Shown here: positions 26,904 to 36,113 of the stretch, in pieces
Numbering within the stretch: position 1 is the first letter of the stretch
Layout: every line of letters starts with the position of its first letter
Assembly (NCBI RefSeq): GCF_020439865.1
Contig: NZ_JAGRPF010000009.1
Span: forward strand, 1-46,701
Source: Prosthecobacter sp.
GTDB taxonomy: Bacteria; Verrucomicrobiota; Verrucomicrobiia; Verrucomicrobiales; Verrucomicrobiaceae
Reading direction: 5' to 3'
DNA length: 46,701 nt
Made by a program: the position numbers and the translations under genes
The notes under the pieces: model-generated
What the model saw: the letters and a program-made list of their open reading frames with translations, nothing else
Told to the model about the DNA's origin: nothing
The model's database searches: none

Positions 26904-28244
26904 ATGCTCAACCTGTACTCACATCCCAGCGGCGGTTTCTGCGATGGTGTGTCGCGTCGAAACTTCCTGAAGATCGGCGGTCTCGCCATGGGCGGGATGT
27001 CGTTGAATGACGTGCTGCGTGCCGAAGCGGCGCAGAAGACCGGGAAGTCGCACAAGGCGGTGATCATGATCTTCCTGCCGGGCGGGCCGTCGCATCAGGA
27101 CATCTTCGATTTGAAGCCGGACGCGCCGAGCGAGATTCGCGGCGAGTTCAAACCGATCTCCACGAACGTTCCCGGCATTCAAATCACCGAGCAGATGCCG
27201 CGTCTCGCGAAGATGATGGACAAATGCACCATCATCCGCTCGCTGGCCGATTGCGACGGTCGTCATGACGCCTTTCAATGCCTCACCGGTCGCAATTCCA
27301 AGCAGCAGCCTCCCGGCGGCTGGCCGTCGCTGGGCTCCGTGGTCTCCCGTTTGCAAGGCGCGGCCAATCCGGCGATGCCGCCCTTCGTCGGCCTCGCGCC
27401 GAAGATGGGCCACATGGAATGGGCGCGCACCGGCGATCCCGGCTTCCTCGGCGTCGCTCACGCGCCGTTCCAACCAAACCGCGGCGGCGGCACGGAGGAC
27501 ATGTCGCTCAATGGCATCACGCTCGACCGTCTGCGCGATCGCAAGTCGCTGCTCGGCAGTTTCGACAATCTGCGCCGCGATCTCGACGCCACCGGCCTCA
27601 TGGGCGGTGTGGATGTCTTCAATGAGCAGGCGTTGAACGTGCTCACGAGTCCGAAGCTGCTTCACGCGCTCGATTTGAGCCGCGAAGATCCGCGCATCGT
27701 CGAGCGCTACGGCAAAGGCGAGAACCGCAATCGCGATGACGGCGGTCCGCGTCTCCCTGAGCACTTCCTCGCCGCACGTCGTCTGGTAGAAGCCGGTGCA
27801 CGTGTGGTGACGCTCGCCTTCAGCCGCTGGGACTATCACAACGACAACTTCAAGCAGCTCCGTGAGGACCTGCCGCTGCTCGACAGCGGGCTGACGGCGT
27901 TGATCACCGATTTGCATGAGCGCGGCATGGACAAGGACGTCTCCGTCGTCGTCTGGGGTGAATTCGGCCGCACGCCGATCATCAACAACAAAGGCGGGCG
28001 CGACCACTGGCCGCGTGTCGCCTCCGCGCTGCTCGCCTGCGGTGGCATGCGCCACGGCCAGGTCGTCGGTGCCACCGACAAGCACGCCGGCGAGGCCACC
28101 GATCGTCCCGTCGCCTTTGGTGAAGTCTTCGCCACGCTCTACAAGCAGATGGGCATCGACGTCACGAAGGCCACGCTCACCGATCTCACGGGCCGCCCGC
28201 AGTATCTTGTCGACGGGCATCTGCCGATGGCGGAGCTGGTGTGA
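26904..28244 (+). CDS. Tat-exported DUF1501 protein, copy 3
   Basis: 446 residues from [19 protein letters not shown], matching the start of copy 1; the 52 codons upstream are read through the divergent gene and are not used. Tat signal twin arginines R18-R19, then [12 protein letters not shown]. Core motifs are GEFGRTP (352-358) and GRDHWP (365-370). It shares long blocks with copy 1, so the two arose by duplication. It is the DUF1501 gene that directly precedes the DUF1549/DUF1553 cytochrome (151-bp gap), the arrangement most often seen in the Planctomycetes-Verrucomicrobia group. Likely periplasmic; function not established. Confidence 0.88.
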   Translation: MLNLYSHPSGGFCDGVSRRNFLKIGGLAMGGMSLNDVLRAEAAQKTGKSHKAVIMIFLPGGPSHQDIFDLKPDAPSEIRGEFKPISTNVPGIQITEQMPRLAKMMDKCTIIRSLADCDGRHDAFQCLTGRNSKQQPPGGWPSLGSVVSRLQGAANPAMPPFVGLAPKMGHMEWARTGDPGFLGVAHAPFQPNRGGGTEDMSLNGITLDRLRDRKSLLGSFDNLRRDLDATGLMGGVDVFNEQALNVLTSPKLLHALDLSREDPRIVERYGKGENRNRDDGGPRLPEHFLAARRLVEAGARVVTLAFSRWDYHNDNFKQLREDLPLLDSGLTALITDLHERGMDKDVSVVVWGEFGRTPIINNKGGRDHWPRVASALLACGGMRHGQVVGATDKHAGEATDRPVAFGEVFATLYKQMGIDVTKATLTDLTGRPQYLVDGHLPMAELV

Positions 28245-28395
28245 CGGGATGATAAAACCGGCGCCTGAGGCTGGTGGCGAACCGCTGTTGGGTCGTCATG
28301 CGTCATGCCGGGCTCGATCCCCTTCGCAGCAGACGTCAGATAGTTTCTTTTGAAACGACAAAACTCTGTCCTCTCGCCCGTAGGTTCTCGCCATC
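28245..28395. other. Largest intergenic gap, with a small hairpin
   Basis: The longest stretch without a gene in the window. It holds a 5-bp inverted repeat GTTTC-TTTT-GAAAC (28343-28356), followed by ACAAAAC. No convincing promoter hexamers or U-tract terminator are seen. It may carry the promoter of the long plus-strand unit that begins at 28396. Confidence 0.4.
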
Positions 28396-30591
28396 ATGAA
28401 CCCGCTCCGACTCACCCTTCTCGCCGGACTCACGTCTTCCGTTGCGTTTCCTGCTGATGTTCCGCGTCCGCTGAACTTCGCGAACGACATCGTGCCCATC
28501 CTCACGAAGGGGAGCTGCAACAGCGGCGGCTGCCACGGCAAGTCAGGTGGCCAGAACGGTTTCAAGCTGTCGCTGCTCGGCTTCGAGCCGCAGGAAGATT
28601 ACGAACACATCGTCAAAGAGGCGCGCGGCCGTCGCGTGTTTCCGGGTTCACCGGAACAGAGCCTGCTGTTGACCAAAGGCACCGCCCAACTCCCACACGG
28701 CGGTGGGAAGAAGCTCGATCCGAACTCGGAAGACTACGCCGATCTCGTGCGCTGGATTCGCGAAGGCATGCCGTATGGCAAGGACACCGATCCGAAGATG
28801 GCAAGCATCAGCGTCGAGCCCTCAAAGCTCACCATGCCGCTCAAAGGCGCGCAGCAGCTCAAGGTGACCGCGCATTACACCGACGGCAGCACACGTGATG
28901 TCACGAAGCGCGCTCTTTATGAGGCGAACGAAAAAGCGATGGCCGAGACGAGCGAAACCGGCCTCGTGAAGCTCTTTGATCTGCCGGGCGATGTTGCCGT
29001 GATGGTGCGCTATCAGGGCAAGGTCTCCACCTTCCGCGCCACGGTGCCGCTCGGTGCGCCCGTGGACAAACTGCCTGCGTCGCGCGGCTTTGTGGACGAT
29101 CTCGTGTTCGCCAAATTGAAAACCATCGGCATGCCGCCTTCGGAGATGGCCGATGACGGCACCTTCATCCGCAGGGTCACGCTCGACATCTGCGGCCGTC
29201 TGCCCACGGCGGCGGAGATGAAAGACTTCATGGCGAGCAAGGACGCCAACAAGCGCAGCGCGCTCATCGACCGCCTGCTCGACAGCCCTGAATACGCCGA
29301 GTTCTTCGCCAACAAATGGAGCGCCCTGCTGCGCAACCAGCGCACGCAGCCGGTTTACGCACGCGGCAGCTACCTGTTCTATTCGTGGATTCGCGACAGC
29401 ATCGCCGACAACAAACCCTACGACCAGTTCGTGCGCGAAGTCGTCGCCGCTTCGGGTGAGCTCGATCAAAGCCCTCCTGTGGCCTGGTATCGTCAGGTGA
29501 AGGACATGAAGCAGCAGATGGAGGACGTCGCGCAACTCTTCCTCGGCACACGCATGCAGTGTGCGCAGTGCCATCACCATCCCTTCGAGAAGTGGAGTCA
29601 GCAGGACTACTACGGCTTCGCCGCCTTCTTCAGCAACGTCTCGCGCAAGCCCTCCACCTTTGCCGGCGAGGAGATGATCTTCCACAAACGCGGCATCGCC
29701 CAGACCACGAACATTCGCAGCAAGGAGGCCGTCATGCCGACCAGCCTCGGCGGTGAAACGCTGAAGTTGAAACCGGAGCAGGATCCACGCTTCGCGCTCG
29801 CTGAATGGATGAGCGCCAAGGACAATCCCTTCTTCGCCCACACGCTGGTGAACCGTTATTGGAAGCATTTCTTCAATCGCGGCCTCGTCGAGCCCGAGGA
29901 TGACATGCGCGAAACGAATCCGCCGGTGAATCCCGAACTGCTCAGCGCCCTCGCCGCCGACTTCGTGAAGAGCGGCTACGACATGAAGAAACTTATCCGC
30001 ACGATCACGAACTCCACCACCTATCAGCTCAGCGCCGTGCCGAACGCGCACAACGCGAAGGACCGCCAGAACTTCAGCCGCTACTATCCGAAACGCCTCA
30101 ACGCCGAAGTGCTCTACGACGCCGTGAACACGCTGCTCGATGTTGAAAGCAATTTCGCAGGCCAGGCACCGGGCACCCGCGCCGTGGCGCTGCCGGACAA
30201 CAGCTACAACCAGAGCACCTACTTCCTCAGCGTCTTCGGTCGTCCCGATTCATCGAGCGCCTGCGAATGCGAACGCACGCAGGAGGCCAGCCTCGCGCAG
30301 AGCCTGCACTTGCTGAATGCCGCCGAGATTCAGACCCAGCTCTCACGCGGCAACGGTCGCGCCGACGCGCTCACCAAGGACGCACGTCCCGACGACGACA
30401 AGATCACCGACCTCTACCACATCGCCCTCAGCCGTGATCCGAATGCTCAGGAAGTCCAGTTCGCACACGCGCATCTCGACAAGAAGACCGCCGGCAAAAC
30501 CGGCGATGAGGCCTTCAAGGGCAAGAAGGAGGCCTATGAAGACATTCTCTGGGCGCTGCTGAACACGAAGGAGTTTTTGTTCAATCATTGA
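28396..30591 (+). CDS. DUF1549/DUF1553 c-type cytochrome protein (PSCyt family)
   Basis: 731 residues with a signal peptide (MNPLRLTLLAGLTSSVAFPA). The N-terminal cytochrome-like module has CNSGGCH (C41, C46, H47), the CX4CH haem motif typical of these proteins. A bacterial Ig-like domain follows (about 138-215), then DUF1549 (about 229-411) containing CAQCH (C389-H393), and DUF1553 (about 464-720). Two covalent haems are therefore likely, and the protein works outside the cytoplasm. Known context: a partner of DUF1501 proteins; the reaction is unresolved, but electron transfer is implied. It starts the nine-gene plus-strand run and follows DUF1501 copy 3. Confidence 0.9.
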   Translation: MNPLRLTLLAGLTSSVAFPADVPRPLNFANDIVPILTKGSCNSGGCHGKSGGQNGFKLSLLGFEPQEDYEHIVKEARGRRVFPGSPEQSLLLTKGTAQLPHGGGKKLDPNSEDYADLVRWIREGMPYGKDTDPKMASISVEPSKLTMPLKGAQQLKVTAHYTDGSTRDVTKRALYEANEKAMAETSETGLVKLFDLPGDVAVMVRYQGKVSTFRATVPLGAPVDKLPASRGFVDDLVFAKLKTIGMPPSEMADDGTFIRRVTLDICGRLPTAAEMKDFMASKDANKRSALIDRLLDSPEYAEFFANKWSALLRNQRTQPVYARGSYLFYSWIRDSIADNKPYDQFVREVVAASGELDQSPPVAWYRQVKDMKQQMEDVAQLFLGTRMQCAQCHHHPFEKWSQQDYYGFAAFFSNVSRKPSTFAGEEMIFHKRGIAQTTNIRSKEAVMPTSLGGETLKLKPEQDPRFALAEWMSAKDNPFFAHTLVNRYWKHFFNRGLVEPEDDMRETNPPVNPELLSALAADFVKSGYDMKKLIRTITNSTTYQLSAVPNAHNAKDRQNFSRYYPKRLNAEVLYDAVNTLLDVESNFAGQAPGTRAVALPDNSYNQSTYFLSVFGRPDSSSACECERTQEASLAQSLHLLNAAEIQTQLSRGNGRADALTKDARPDDDKITDLYHIALSRDPNAQEVQFAHAHLDKKTAGKTGDEAFKGKKEAYEDILWALLNTKEFLFNH

Positions 30592-30679
30592 GAGCCACGA
30601 ACACGTCGGGCAGGAGCGCGGATGCCCGCCTCCTCCTGACGGCAACGAAACTGAAGTCCGTTTAATGATCACCCCCGCC

Positions 30680-32707
30680 ATGCCACGCCTTTTCCTTTTC
30701 AGTGTTTGGTGCTCGGCCATTTTGCTTGCTGCGGGCTCCGCCTTCTCGCAGGCCACTTTTCCGTCCCCGACGCTGACCAGCATCTATCCGCTTGGCGGAA
30801 AACCGAATTCCACAGTCGAGCTGACATTGCGCGGCACCGATCTCGATGGCCCGCAGGCGATCATGATCGGCAATCGAGTGATAGGAATCAAATCCACGAC
30901 GAAGGTCAGCATTCCGCTGCTCGACGACCTTCCCGTCGGCCTTCACGACTTGCGTTTCATCGGCCACTACGGCGTCTCCAACCCGCGCGTGTTTGAGATC
31001 AGTGCGCTCGACACGGTTGAGTCGTCCGGTACCAATACCAAGCCTGACAAGGCGCAGAAGGTCACGCTCGATTCCGTGATTCAGGGCGTCTTCAAGTCCG
31101 CCTTCCCGCACTGGTTCACCATCGATCTGAAAAAAGGCCAGCATCTCACCGCCACTTTTGACGGTGCTCGCTTTGACACACGCACCGAAATGCTCGGCAC
31201 ACTCAGCGCGCCTTCGGGTCGTGAGCTGGCCCACCTGCGTGCCGGAGTTCTTGCGTTCACCGCTCCGGCGGATGGGACGTATCGTCTGCGATTGAACGAG
31301 CTCATGTTCCGGTCGGGCGATGACTACGGATATCGCGTCACGCTCTCGTCCAAAGCGCCGCCTGCACCCTTGGCGGGCAAGCCAGGCCCTCCGCGTCCGG
31401 TGCAGATCGGGCAGACGATCAAGGACGCCTTCCTGGCGCACGGCCTCACGCATTCATTCGATCTCGCCTTCAAAGCGGGCGACCGGTTCATCATCGAAGT
31501 TCATTCCCACGATCTCGGTCATCCCACCGATCCGCATCTCGTCATCGAGAACTTCAAGAAGGACGCCGCAGGCAAGGAGACCCTGACCCCGCAGGCCGAG
31601 ATCGCCGATGCTCCCGCCATCTCGCCCGCACCCAGCATCAACCTGCCCAATCGCGATCCGTTGTATGCCTACGAAGCGAAAGCCGACGGCACCTTCCGCA
31701 TCACGCTGCTCGACAACTTCAGCACCACCGAGCCTTTTGAACTGCGCATTCTTAAAGATGCGCCGAAACCCGCGCCGCTCATCGCTCTCAATCCCATCTA
31801 CAGCGGCACCGCGACGAAGACCGCCGAGATCGGCAGCGCCAATGTGCTTCGTGGCGGCATCTCCGCGCTCGAGATCATCGCGCCGAATCGCAACGCGTTC
31901 AGCGAGCCCGTCGAACTCAAGGCCGACAAACTCCCCGCTGGCGTCACCTGCCTCGGCGGTTTCATCGGCAAAGGCCAGTCGCTTGGCTACATCGCGTTTC
32001 AAGCCGCCGCCGATGCGCCCGCCGGCGCAGGTGTTCTCGATGGCATCCCGCAGAGCCGTTTTGTCAGCTTCGCCCTTGCCGACCTGACGAGGGGTTACAC
32101 GCAGTATCGTTCCTCCGGCGCGCCTGTCCTCGGTGTCAGCACCCAGACATCTCCTGCTCTGATTCAAACCGAGAAGACGGACATTTTCGAGGTCGCGGCA
32201 GACGCCAAACTCGACATCGACCTCAAAGTCACACGCCACGCGGATTTCACCGACGCATTGACCTTGAAAGCCCTCGGCCTCATTGACGCCGCCAAGGCTC
32301 CCACGGTCGCCATTCCGGCCAAGGGAAACGCGGGCAAGCTCTCGCTTGATGTGAAAGCTCTCAAACTCGCTCCCGGTGACTACGGACTCATCCTTACAGG
32401 TCCGGCGAAGATGAAAGTGCGTCGGGGGATTGAAGAGCTGGCCGAGGCCGAGACCGCAGCCAAGAAGGCGCTGGGCGACCAGAAGGAGGCTCAGAAGAAA
32501 CTCGCAGCGGCCAATGCCGATGCGACACCGAAGAAGGCGGAACTCGTCAAAGCAGCAACTGCGGAGGTCAAAGCGGCTGACGCTGCCAAAACCACCGCCG
32601 ACAAGCTCGTCAATGACCTTACCGCCAAGTCTGCCGCCAAAGACGCCACATTCATCGTCTATTCCAACCCCATCCGCATTCGCGTGAAGGAAGTCGCCAA
32701 GAAATGA
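30680..32707 (+). CDS. Secreted PPC-domain protein with C-terminal Ala/Lys-rich helix
   Basis: 675 residues from the ATG that begins MPRLFLFSVWCSAILLAAG; an ATG five codons earlier (30665) is possible. After the signal peptide comes an IPT/TIG-like beta domain (SIYPLGGKPNSTVELTLRG), then one or two pre-peptidase C-terminal (PPC) beta-sandwich modules (HWFTIDLKKGQHLTATF and THSFDLAFKAGDRFIIEVH). The C-terminal 70 or so residues before the last strand are a charged Ala/Lys/Glu helix. No enzyme motif is visible. It overlaps the next gene by 4 bp (ATGA), so translation is coupled and a shared complex with the cytochrome/WD40 protein is plausible. Confidence 0.8.
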   Translation: MPRLFLFSVWCSAILLAAGSAFSQATFPSPTLTSIYPLGGKPNSTVELTLRGTDLDGPQAIMIGNRVIGIKSTTKVSIPLLDDLPVGLHDLRFIGHYGVSNPRVFEISALDTVESSGTNTKPDKAQKVTLDSVIQGVFKSAFPHWFTIDLKKGQHLTATFDGARFDTRTEMLGTLSAPSGRELAHLRAGVLAFTAPADGTYRLRLNELMFRSGDDYGYRVTLSSKAPPAPLAGKPGPPRPVQIGQTIKDAFLAHGLTHSFDLAFKAGDRFIIEVHSHDLGHPTDPHLVIENFKKDAAGKETLTPQAEIADAPAISPAPSINLPNRDPLYAYEAKADGTFRITLLDNFSTTEPFELRILKDAPKPAPLIALNPIYSGTATKTAEIGSANVLRGGISALEIIAPNRNAFSEPVELKADKLPAGVTCLGGFIGKGQSLGYIAFQAAADAPAGAGVLDGIPQSRFVSFALADLTRGYTQYRSSGAPVLGVSTQTSPALIQTEKTDIFEVAADAKLDIDLKVTRHADFTDALTLKALGLIDAAKAPTVAIPAKGNAGKLSLDVKALKLAPGDYGLILTGPAKMKVRRGIEELAEAETAAKKALGDQKEAQKKLAAANADATPKKAELVKAATAEVKAADAAKTTADKLVNDLTAKSAAKDATFIVYSNPIRIRVKEVAKK

Positions 32708-35133
32708 AAACCACCCAAGGCCTTCTGGCATTCTGCATTCTGCATTCTGCATTCGTCATTCCGGCGAACGCCGAACCCATCGACTACGATCGCGACATCC
32801 GTCCGTTCTTGAAGGACAACTGCATCGCCTGTCACAACAAGACCACGACCAAGGGCGGCCTCAACATGGAGACGCCGGAGCTCATGGCCAAGGGCGGTGA
32901 GAGCGATGTGGGCATCATTCCCGGCAAAGGTGCGGAGAGCATCATGTATCAGGCCGCCGCGCACACCTGGGACAGCGAGATGCCGCCGAAGGGCAACAAG
33001 GTTGGTGCCGTGAATCTCACCACGCAGCAATTGGCCTTGTTCAAGGAGTGGATCGATCAAGGCGCGAAGGCGTCGCCAAAGAAGGTTCAGGTTATCGCAT
33101 GGGAGCCGCTGCCGGCGGGATTGCACCCAATCTATGCGGTCGCCATGGCCCCGCAGGGCGATTTCGCCGCCGCTGCGCGTGCGAACCAGATCAGCATTTA
33201 CCATCTGCCGACGCAGAGCCTTGTCACGAAACTCACCGACGAGTCCCTCATCAAGTCGGGACTCTACAAGCAGCCCGGCGTCGCGCATCGCGACCTCGTG
33301 CAGTCGCTCGCCTTCAGTCCAGACGGCTCACGCCTCGCCACGGGCAGCTTCCGCGAGGTGAAGGTGTGGAAGCGCGGTGTTCCCGCACCTGCGCCGGTGG
33401 CCTCCACGAAATTCACGGCAACGCAGGAAGCCGACAACAGCATCAAGCTCAACGAGGGGACGAAGCTCGTCGCCCATATCAAATCCGATCTCGCCTCCGA
33501 GCAGGCGCTCGCGCAACGCACGCTCGCCGCCACTCGGGCCGCGTTGGAGGTCACCTATCAAAACGAGGCGATCAAGAAAGCGGAGGCGGATGCCACCGAG
33601 CAGACGAACCGTTTGAAGAAAGCCAACGAACTCGCCGAACTCGCGAAGAAGGCTCTCGAAGACAAAAAGAAAGACATCAAGCCCAAGGAAGACGCCAAAG
33701 TCGCCGCAGACAAAGCCGCGAAGGCGGCGGCCGACGAAGTCGCCAAAGCATCGGCAGGCAAACCGGATGAAGCGCTCGCCAAAAAGCAGACGGAGGCGCA
33801 GGCAGCTCTCGCGAAGGCCGTTGCCGAGCTCAAACCGGTGCAGGATGCGCTCAAGAAGGCTGAAGCCGCGGTCGCTGCGGCTGAGGCAAAGAAGTCTCCG
33901 GAGCTCGCCGAACTTATCGCTCTCGCGAAAACGGGTCTTGAGGAGAAGCGGAAAGCTGTGAAACCGAAGACGGATGCTCATGCAGCCGCTGACAAGGTGG
34001 CGAAGGAAGTCGCCGAACAGATTGCCAAACTGCCAAAGAGCGAACCGGACGCGGCTTTGGTTAAAAAGAGCACAGACGCTCAGGATCTGGCCACCAAGGC
34101 GGCGACCGATCTCAAACTCGCCAAGGAGGCGCTCACACGTGCCGAGGCTGCGATCACAGACACGGCGAACGAGATCAAGCTCGTCACCGAAAACGAGAAG
34201 AAGGCCAAGCAAGGTGTCGTGGACGCCAAAGCACGTCTTGAAGTCGTGAAGAAAGAGTCGGAGAAGGCGAACGCGGATCGCGATGCGCTGACGAAGACCC
34301 TCGCGCAGACCATGAAGAAGGCGAAGGCGCTGCAGTTCAGTGCGAACGGCCTCGAATTGATCGCCACCTACGACAGCGGTCCTGCGCAAGCCTGGAGCAC
34401 GGTGAACGGCAAACCCGTTGTCCCCGGCAGCACGGGTTCGACATGGACGCTCGAACGCGTCATCGGCAGCGGCGATGGCAATTCACCGATCACCGATCGT
34501 GCGAACAGCCTCGCCTTCTCGCCGGATGGCAAAACGCTCGCCATTGGCAGCGGCGAACCTTCACGCAGCGGCGACATCACGCTATGGGATCTTGCGACCG
34601 GCAAGCTCACGAAGAACTACGAGGAACGACATCTCGACAGTGTCTTCGCGCTCGACTTCTCGCCCGACGGCAAACTCCTCGCCTCCGGCGGCGCTGACAA
34701 GGCGGTGCGCATCACCGATTTGAGCACCGGCAAGGTCGTGAAGGTCTTCGAAGGCCACACCCATCATGTGCTCGGTGTGTCGTGGCGTGCCGATGGGCGT
34801 CTGCTCGCCAGCAGCGGTGCGGACAACGTCGTCAAGATCTGGGACTGGACCACCGGCGACCGCCGCAAGAACGTCGATGGCTGGGACAAAGAAGTCACCG
34901 GCATTCATTACCTCGGTGCCGCCGATCAGTTCGCCACCAGCGCCGGCGACAACAAGCTGCGCCTCATCAACAGCGATGGAGGCGAGGTGAAGCAGCTCCC
35001 CGGTGCCACCAGCTTCCTTCAGGCCCTCGCCACCACCCGGAACGGAGACTTGGTGATCGGCGGCGATCAGGATGGCAACGTCCGTGCTTGGGACGTCGCC
35101 AGCGCGAAGGAAGTCGCGGTGTTCAAACCGTGA
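32704..35133 (+). CDS. c-type cytochrome/WD40 propeller protein with inserted coiled-coil
   Basis: 809 residues with a signal peptide (MKTTQGLLAFCILHSAFVIPANA). A PSCyt1-type cytochrome domain has CIACH (C40-H44) and a likely methionine ligand around MPPKG. Two WD40 blades follow (about 141-225). Then a long Ala/Lys/Glu-rich helical block occupies about 230-540, and six further blades follow (about 541-809; e.g. AFSPDGKTLAIGS, DFSPDGKLLASGG). The helical block contains an internal duplication (309-394 and 400-488). Known relatives are periplasmic cytochrome-propeller fusions; the interrupting coiled-coil is unusual. The start overlaps the PPC gene. A heptamer repeat lies in the signal-peptide codons. 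Confidence 0.88.
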   Translation: MKTTQGLLAFCILHSAFVIPANAEPIDYDRDIRPFLKDNCIACHNKTTTKGGLNMETPELMAKGGESDVGIIPGKGAESIMYQAAAHTWDSEMPPKGNKVGAVNLTTQQLALFKEWIDQGAKASPKKVQVIAWEPLPAGLHPIYAVAMAPQGDFAAAARANQISIYHLPTQSLVTKLTDESLIKSGLYKQPGVAHRDLVQSLAFSPDGSRLATGSFREVKVWKRGVPAPAPVASTKFTATQEADNSIKLNEGTKLVAHIKSDLASEQALAQRTLAATRAALEVTYQNEAIKKAEADATEQTNRLKKANELAELAKKALEDKKKDIKPKEDAKVAADKAAKAAADEVAKASAGKPDEALAKKQTEAQAALAKAVAELKPVQDALKKAEAAVAAAEAKKSPELAELIALAKTGLEEKRKAVKPKTDAHAAADKVAKEVAEQIAKLPKSEPDAALVKKSTDAQDLATKAATDLKLAKEALTRAEAAITDTANEIKLVTENEKKAKQGVVDAKARLEVVKKESEKANADRDALTKTLAQTMKKAKALQFSANGLELIATYDSGPAQAWSTVNGKPVVPGSTGSTWTLERVIGSGDGNSPITDRANSLAFSPDGKTLAIGSGEPSRSGDITLWDLATGKLTKNYEERHLDSVFALDFSPDGKLLASGGADKAVRITDLSTGKVVKVFEGHTHHVLGVSWRADGRLLASSGADNVVKIWDWTTGDRRKNVDGWDKEVTGIHYLGAADQFATSAGDNKLRLINSDGGEVKQLPGATSFLQALATTRNGDLVIGGDQDGNVRAWDVASAKEVAVFKP
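32723..32757 (+). repeat. Heptamer tandem repeat inside the signal-peptide codons
   Basis: Five 7-bp units: TTCTGGC, then ATTCTGC three times (32730-32750), then ATTCGTC. Seven is not a multiple of three, so the repeat reads as the residues L-A-F-C-I-L-H-S-A-F-V of the signal peptide. Gain or loss of one unit would shift the frame. Confidence 0.75.
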
Positions 35134-35168
35134 GCAACTCGGAGTCTTGCGCGGCGTTTCATGCCGCC

Positions 35169-36086
35169 ATGAAATCGATCCTGCTGCTCCTGATTTTTGT
35201 CGCTCCTGTCATCGCCCAGACGAAAGACAAGTTTGCGCGTCTCGATACGATGGACGCGAACAAGGACGGCAAGTTGTCAAAGGAAGAACTCGGCGGGCGG
35301 TTCTGGCCGCGGGCCTCGGGTTTCGACTCGAATGGCGACGGCGTTCTGGATGCAGAGGAACTGACAGCGATGAAGGAAAAAGGCCGTCGTGGCAAAGAGG
35401 AGCAACCGCGGCCCGGCGGTGCGAACGCGGCGTTTGACGTGCGAGAGTTCAAAGGCACGAACGGCGAGACGATCCGCTACAGCCTCTTCGTGCCGAAGGA
35501 CAAGCCTGCGGGCCTCCCGCTCGTGCTCTGCCTGCACGGCGCAGGCGGAAACACTTCCGCGGCGAACATTCTCGCCGCGCCCGAAATGCAGGAGAAGCAT
35601 CCGTGCATCGTGATGGCACCGGCGTGCGATGGGAAATCCACGCGCTGGGCGAAGAGCGAGTTTCGCGGCAACGACGCCCGCTCCGTTATGCCGGAATTGA
35701 TGGAGGCGCTCGATTCTGTCATCGCGGACACAAAGGCCGATTCAAAACGGCTTTACCTCACCGGCCAGTCGATGGGCGGCATGGGCACCTGGGGCATCAT
35801 CGCCGAGCACGCGGCGAAATTCGCCGCCGCGGTGCCTGTATGCGGCATCTGGCAACCAGTGGACGCGCCGAAAATGAATGGCGTGGCGATCTGGGCCATT
35901 CACGGTGCGGATGACAATACCGTGCCCGTCAGCGGCTCGCGCGATATGATCGATGCGCTCAAAAAAGCCGCCGTGAAGCCGGAGCCGAAATACACCGAGT
36001 TTCCCGGTGTCGGTCACGGAAGTTGGGGGCCGGCTTATGAGAAAGCGGAGCTGTGGGACTGGATGTTTGCGCAAAAGCGCGAGTGA
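35169..36086 (+). CDS. EF-hand-bearing secreted esterase/phospholipase (alpha/beta hydrolase)
   Basis: 305 residues from the ATG of a signal peptide (MKSILLLLIFVAPVIAQ). Two EF-hand loops follow: DANKDGKLSKEE (29-40) and DSNGDGVLDAEE (53-64). The catalytic domain has an oxyanion segment LCLHGAGG, the nucleophile elbow GQSMG (199-203, Ser201), an aspartate in HGADDNTVP and a histidine in GVGHGSWG. This resembles the phospholipase/carboxylesterase-type hydrolases (including feruloyl/acetyl esterases) found in polysaccharide degraders. Calcium binding by the EF-hands could link activity to the envelope. It is 35 bp after the cytochrome/WD40 gene and 27 bp before the DUF4838 gene. Substrate unknown. 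Confidence 0.85.
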   Translation: MKSILLLLIFVAPVIAQTKDKFARLDTMDANKDGKLSKEELGGRFWPRASGFDSNGDGVLDAEELTAMKEKGRRGKEEQPRPGGANAAFDVREFKGTNGETIRYSLFVPKDKPAGLPLVLCLHGAGGNTSAANILAAPEMQEKHPCIVMAPACDGKSTRWAKSEFRGNDARSVMPELMEALDSVIADTKADSKRLYLTGQSMGGMGTWGIIAEHAAKFAAAVPVCGIWQPVDAPKMNGVAIWAIHGADDNTVPVSGSRDMIDALKKAAVKPEPKYTEFPGVGHGSWGPAYEKAELWDWMFAQKRE

Positions 36087-36095
36087 ATCGTTCGC

Positions 36096-36112
36096 AGGTG
36101 CGTATAGCACCT
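36096..36112 (+). promoter_or_regulatory. Stem-loop just before the DUF4838 start codon
   Basis: AGGTGC-GTATA-GCACCT is a perfect 6-bp hairpin ending one base before the ATG at 36114. The 5' arm carries the only Shine-Dalgarno-like sequence (AGGTG) near this start. Folding would pair that sequence, which could lower initiation. Not tested. Confidence 0.4.
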
Positions 36113-36113
36113 C

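Noticed and set aside
26919..28220. 433-residue frame antisense to DUF1501 copy 3; a similar frame exists opposite copy 1
   Set aside because: Both occur because the paralogues share codons; no independent evidence of coding.
34782..35168. N-terminal extension of the EF-hand esterase
   Set aside because: Shadow of the WD40 gene; the true signal peptide starts at 35169.
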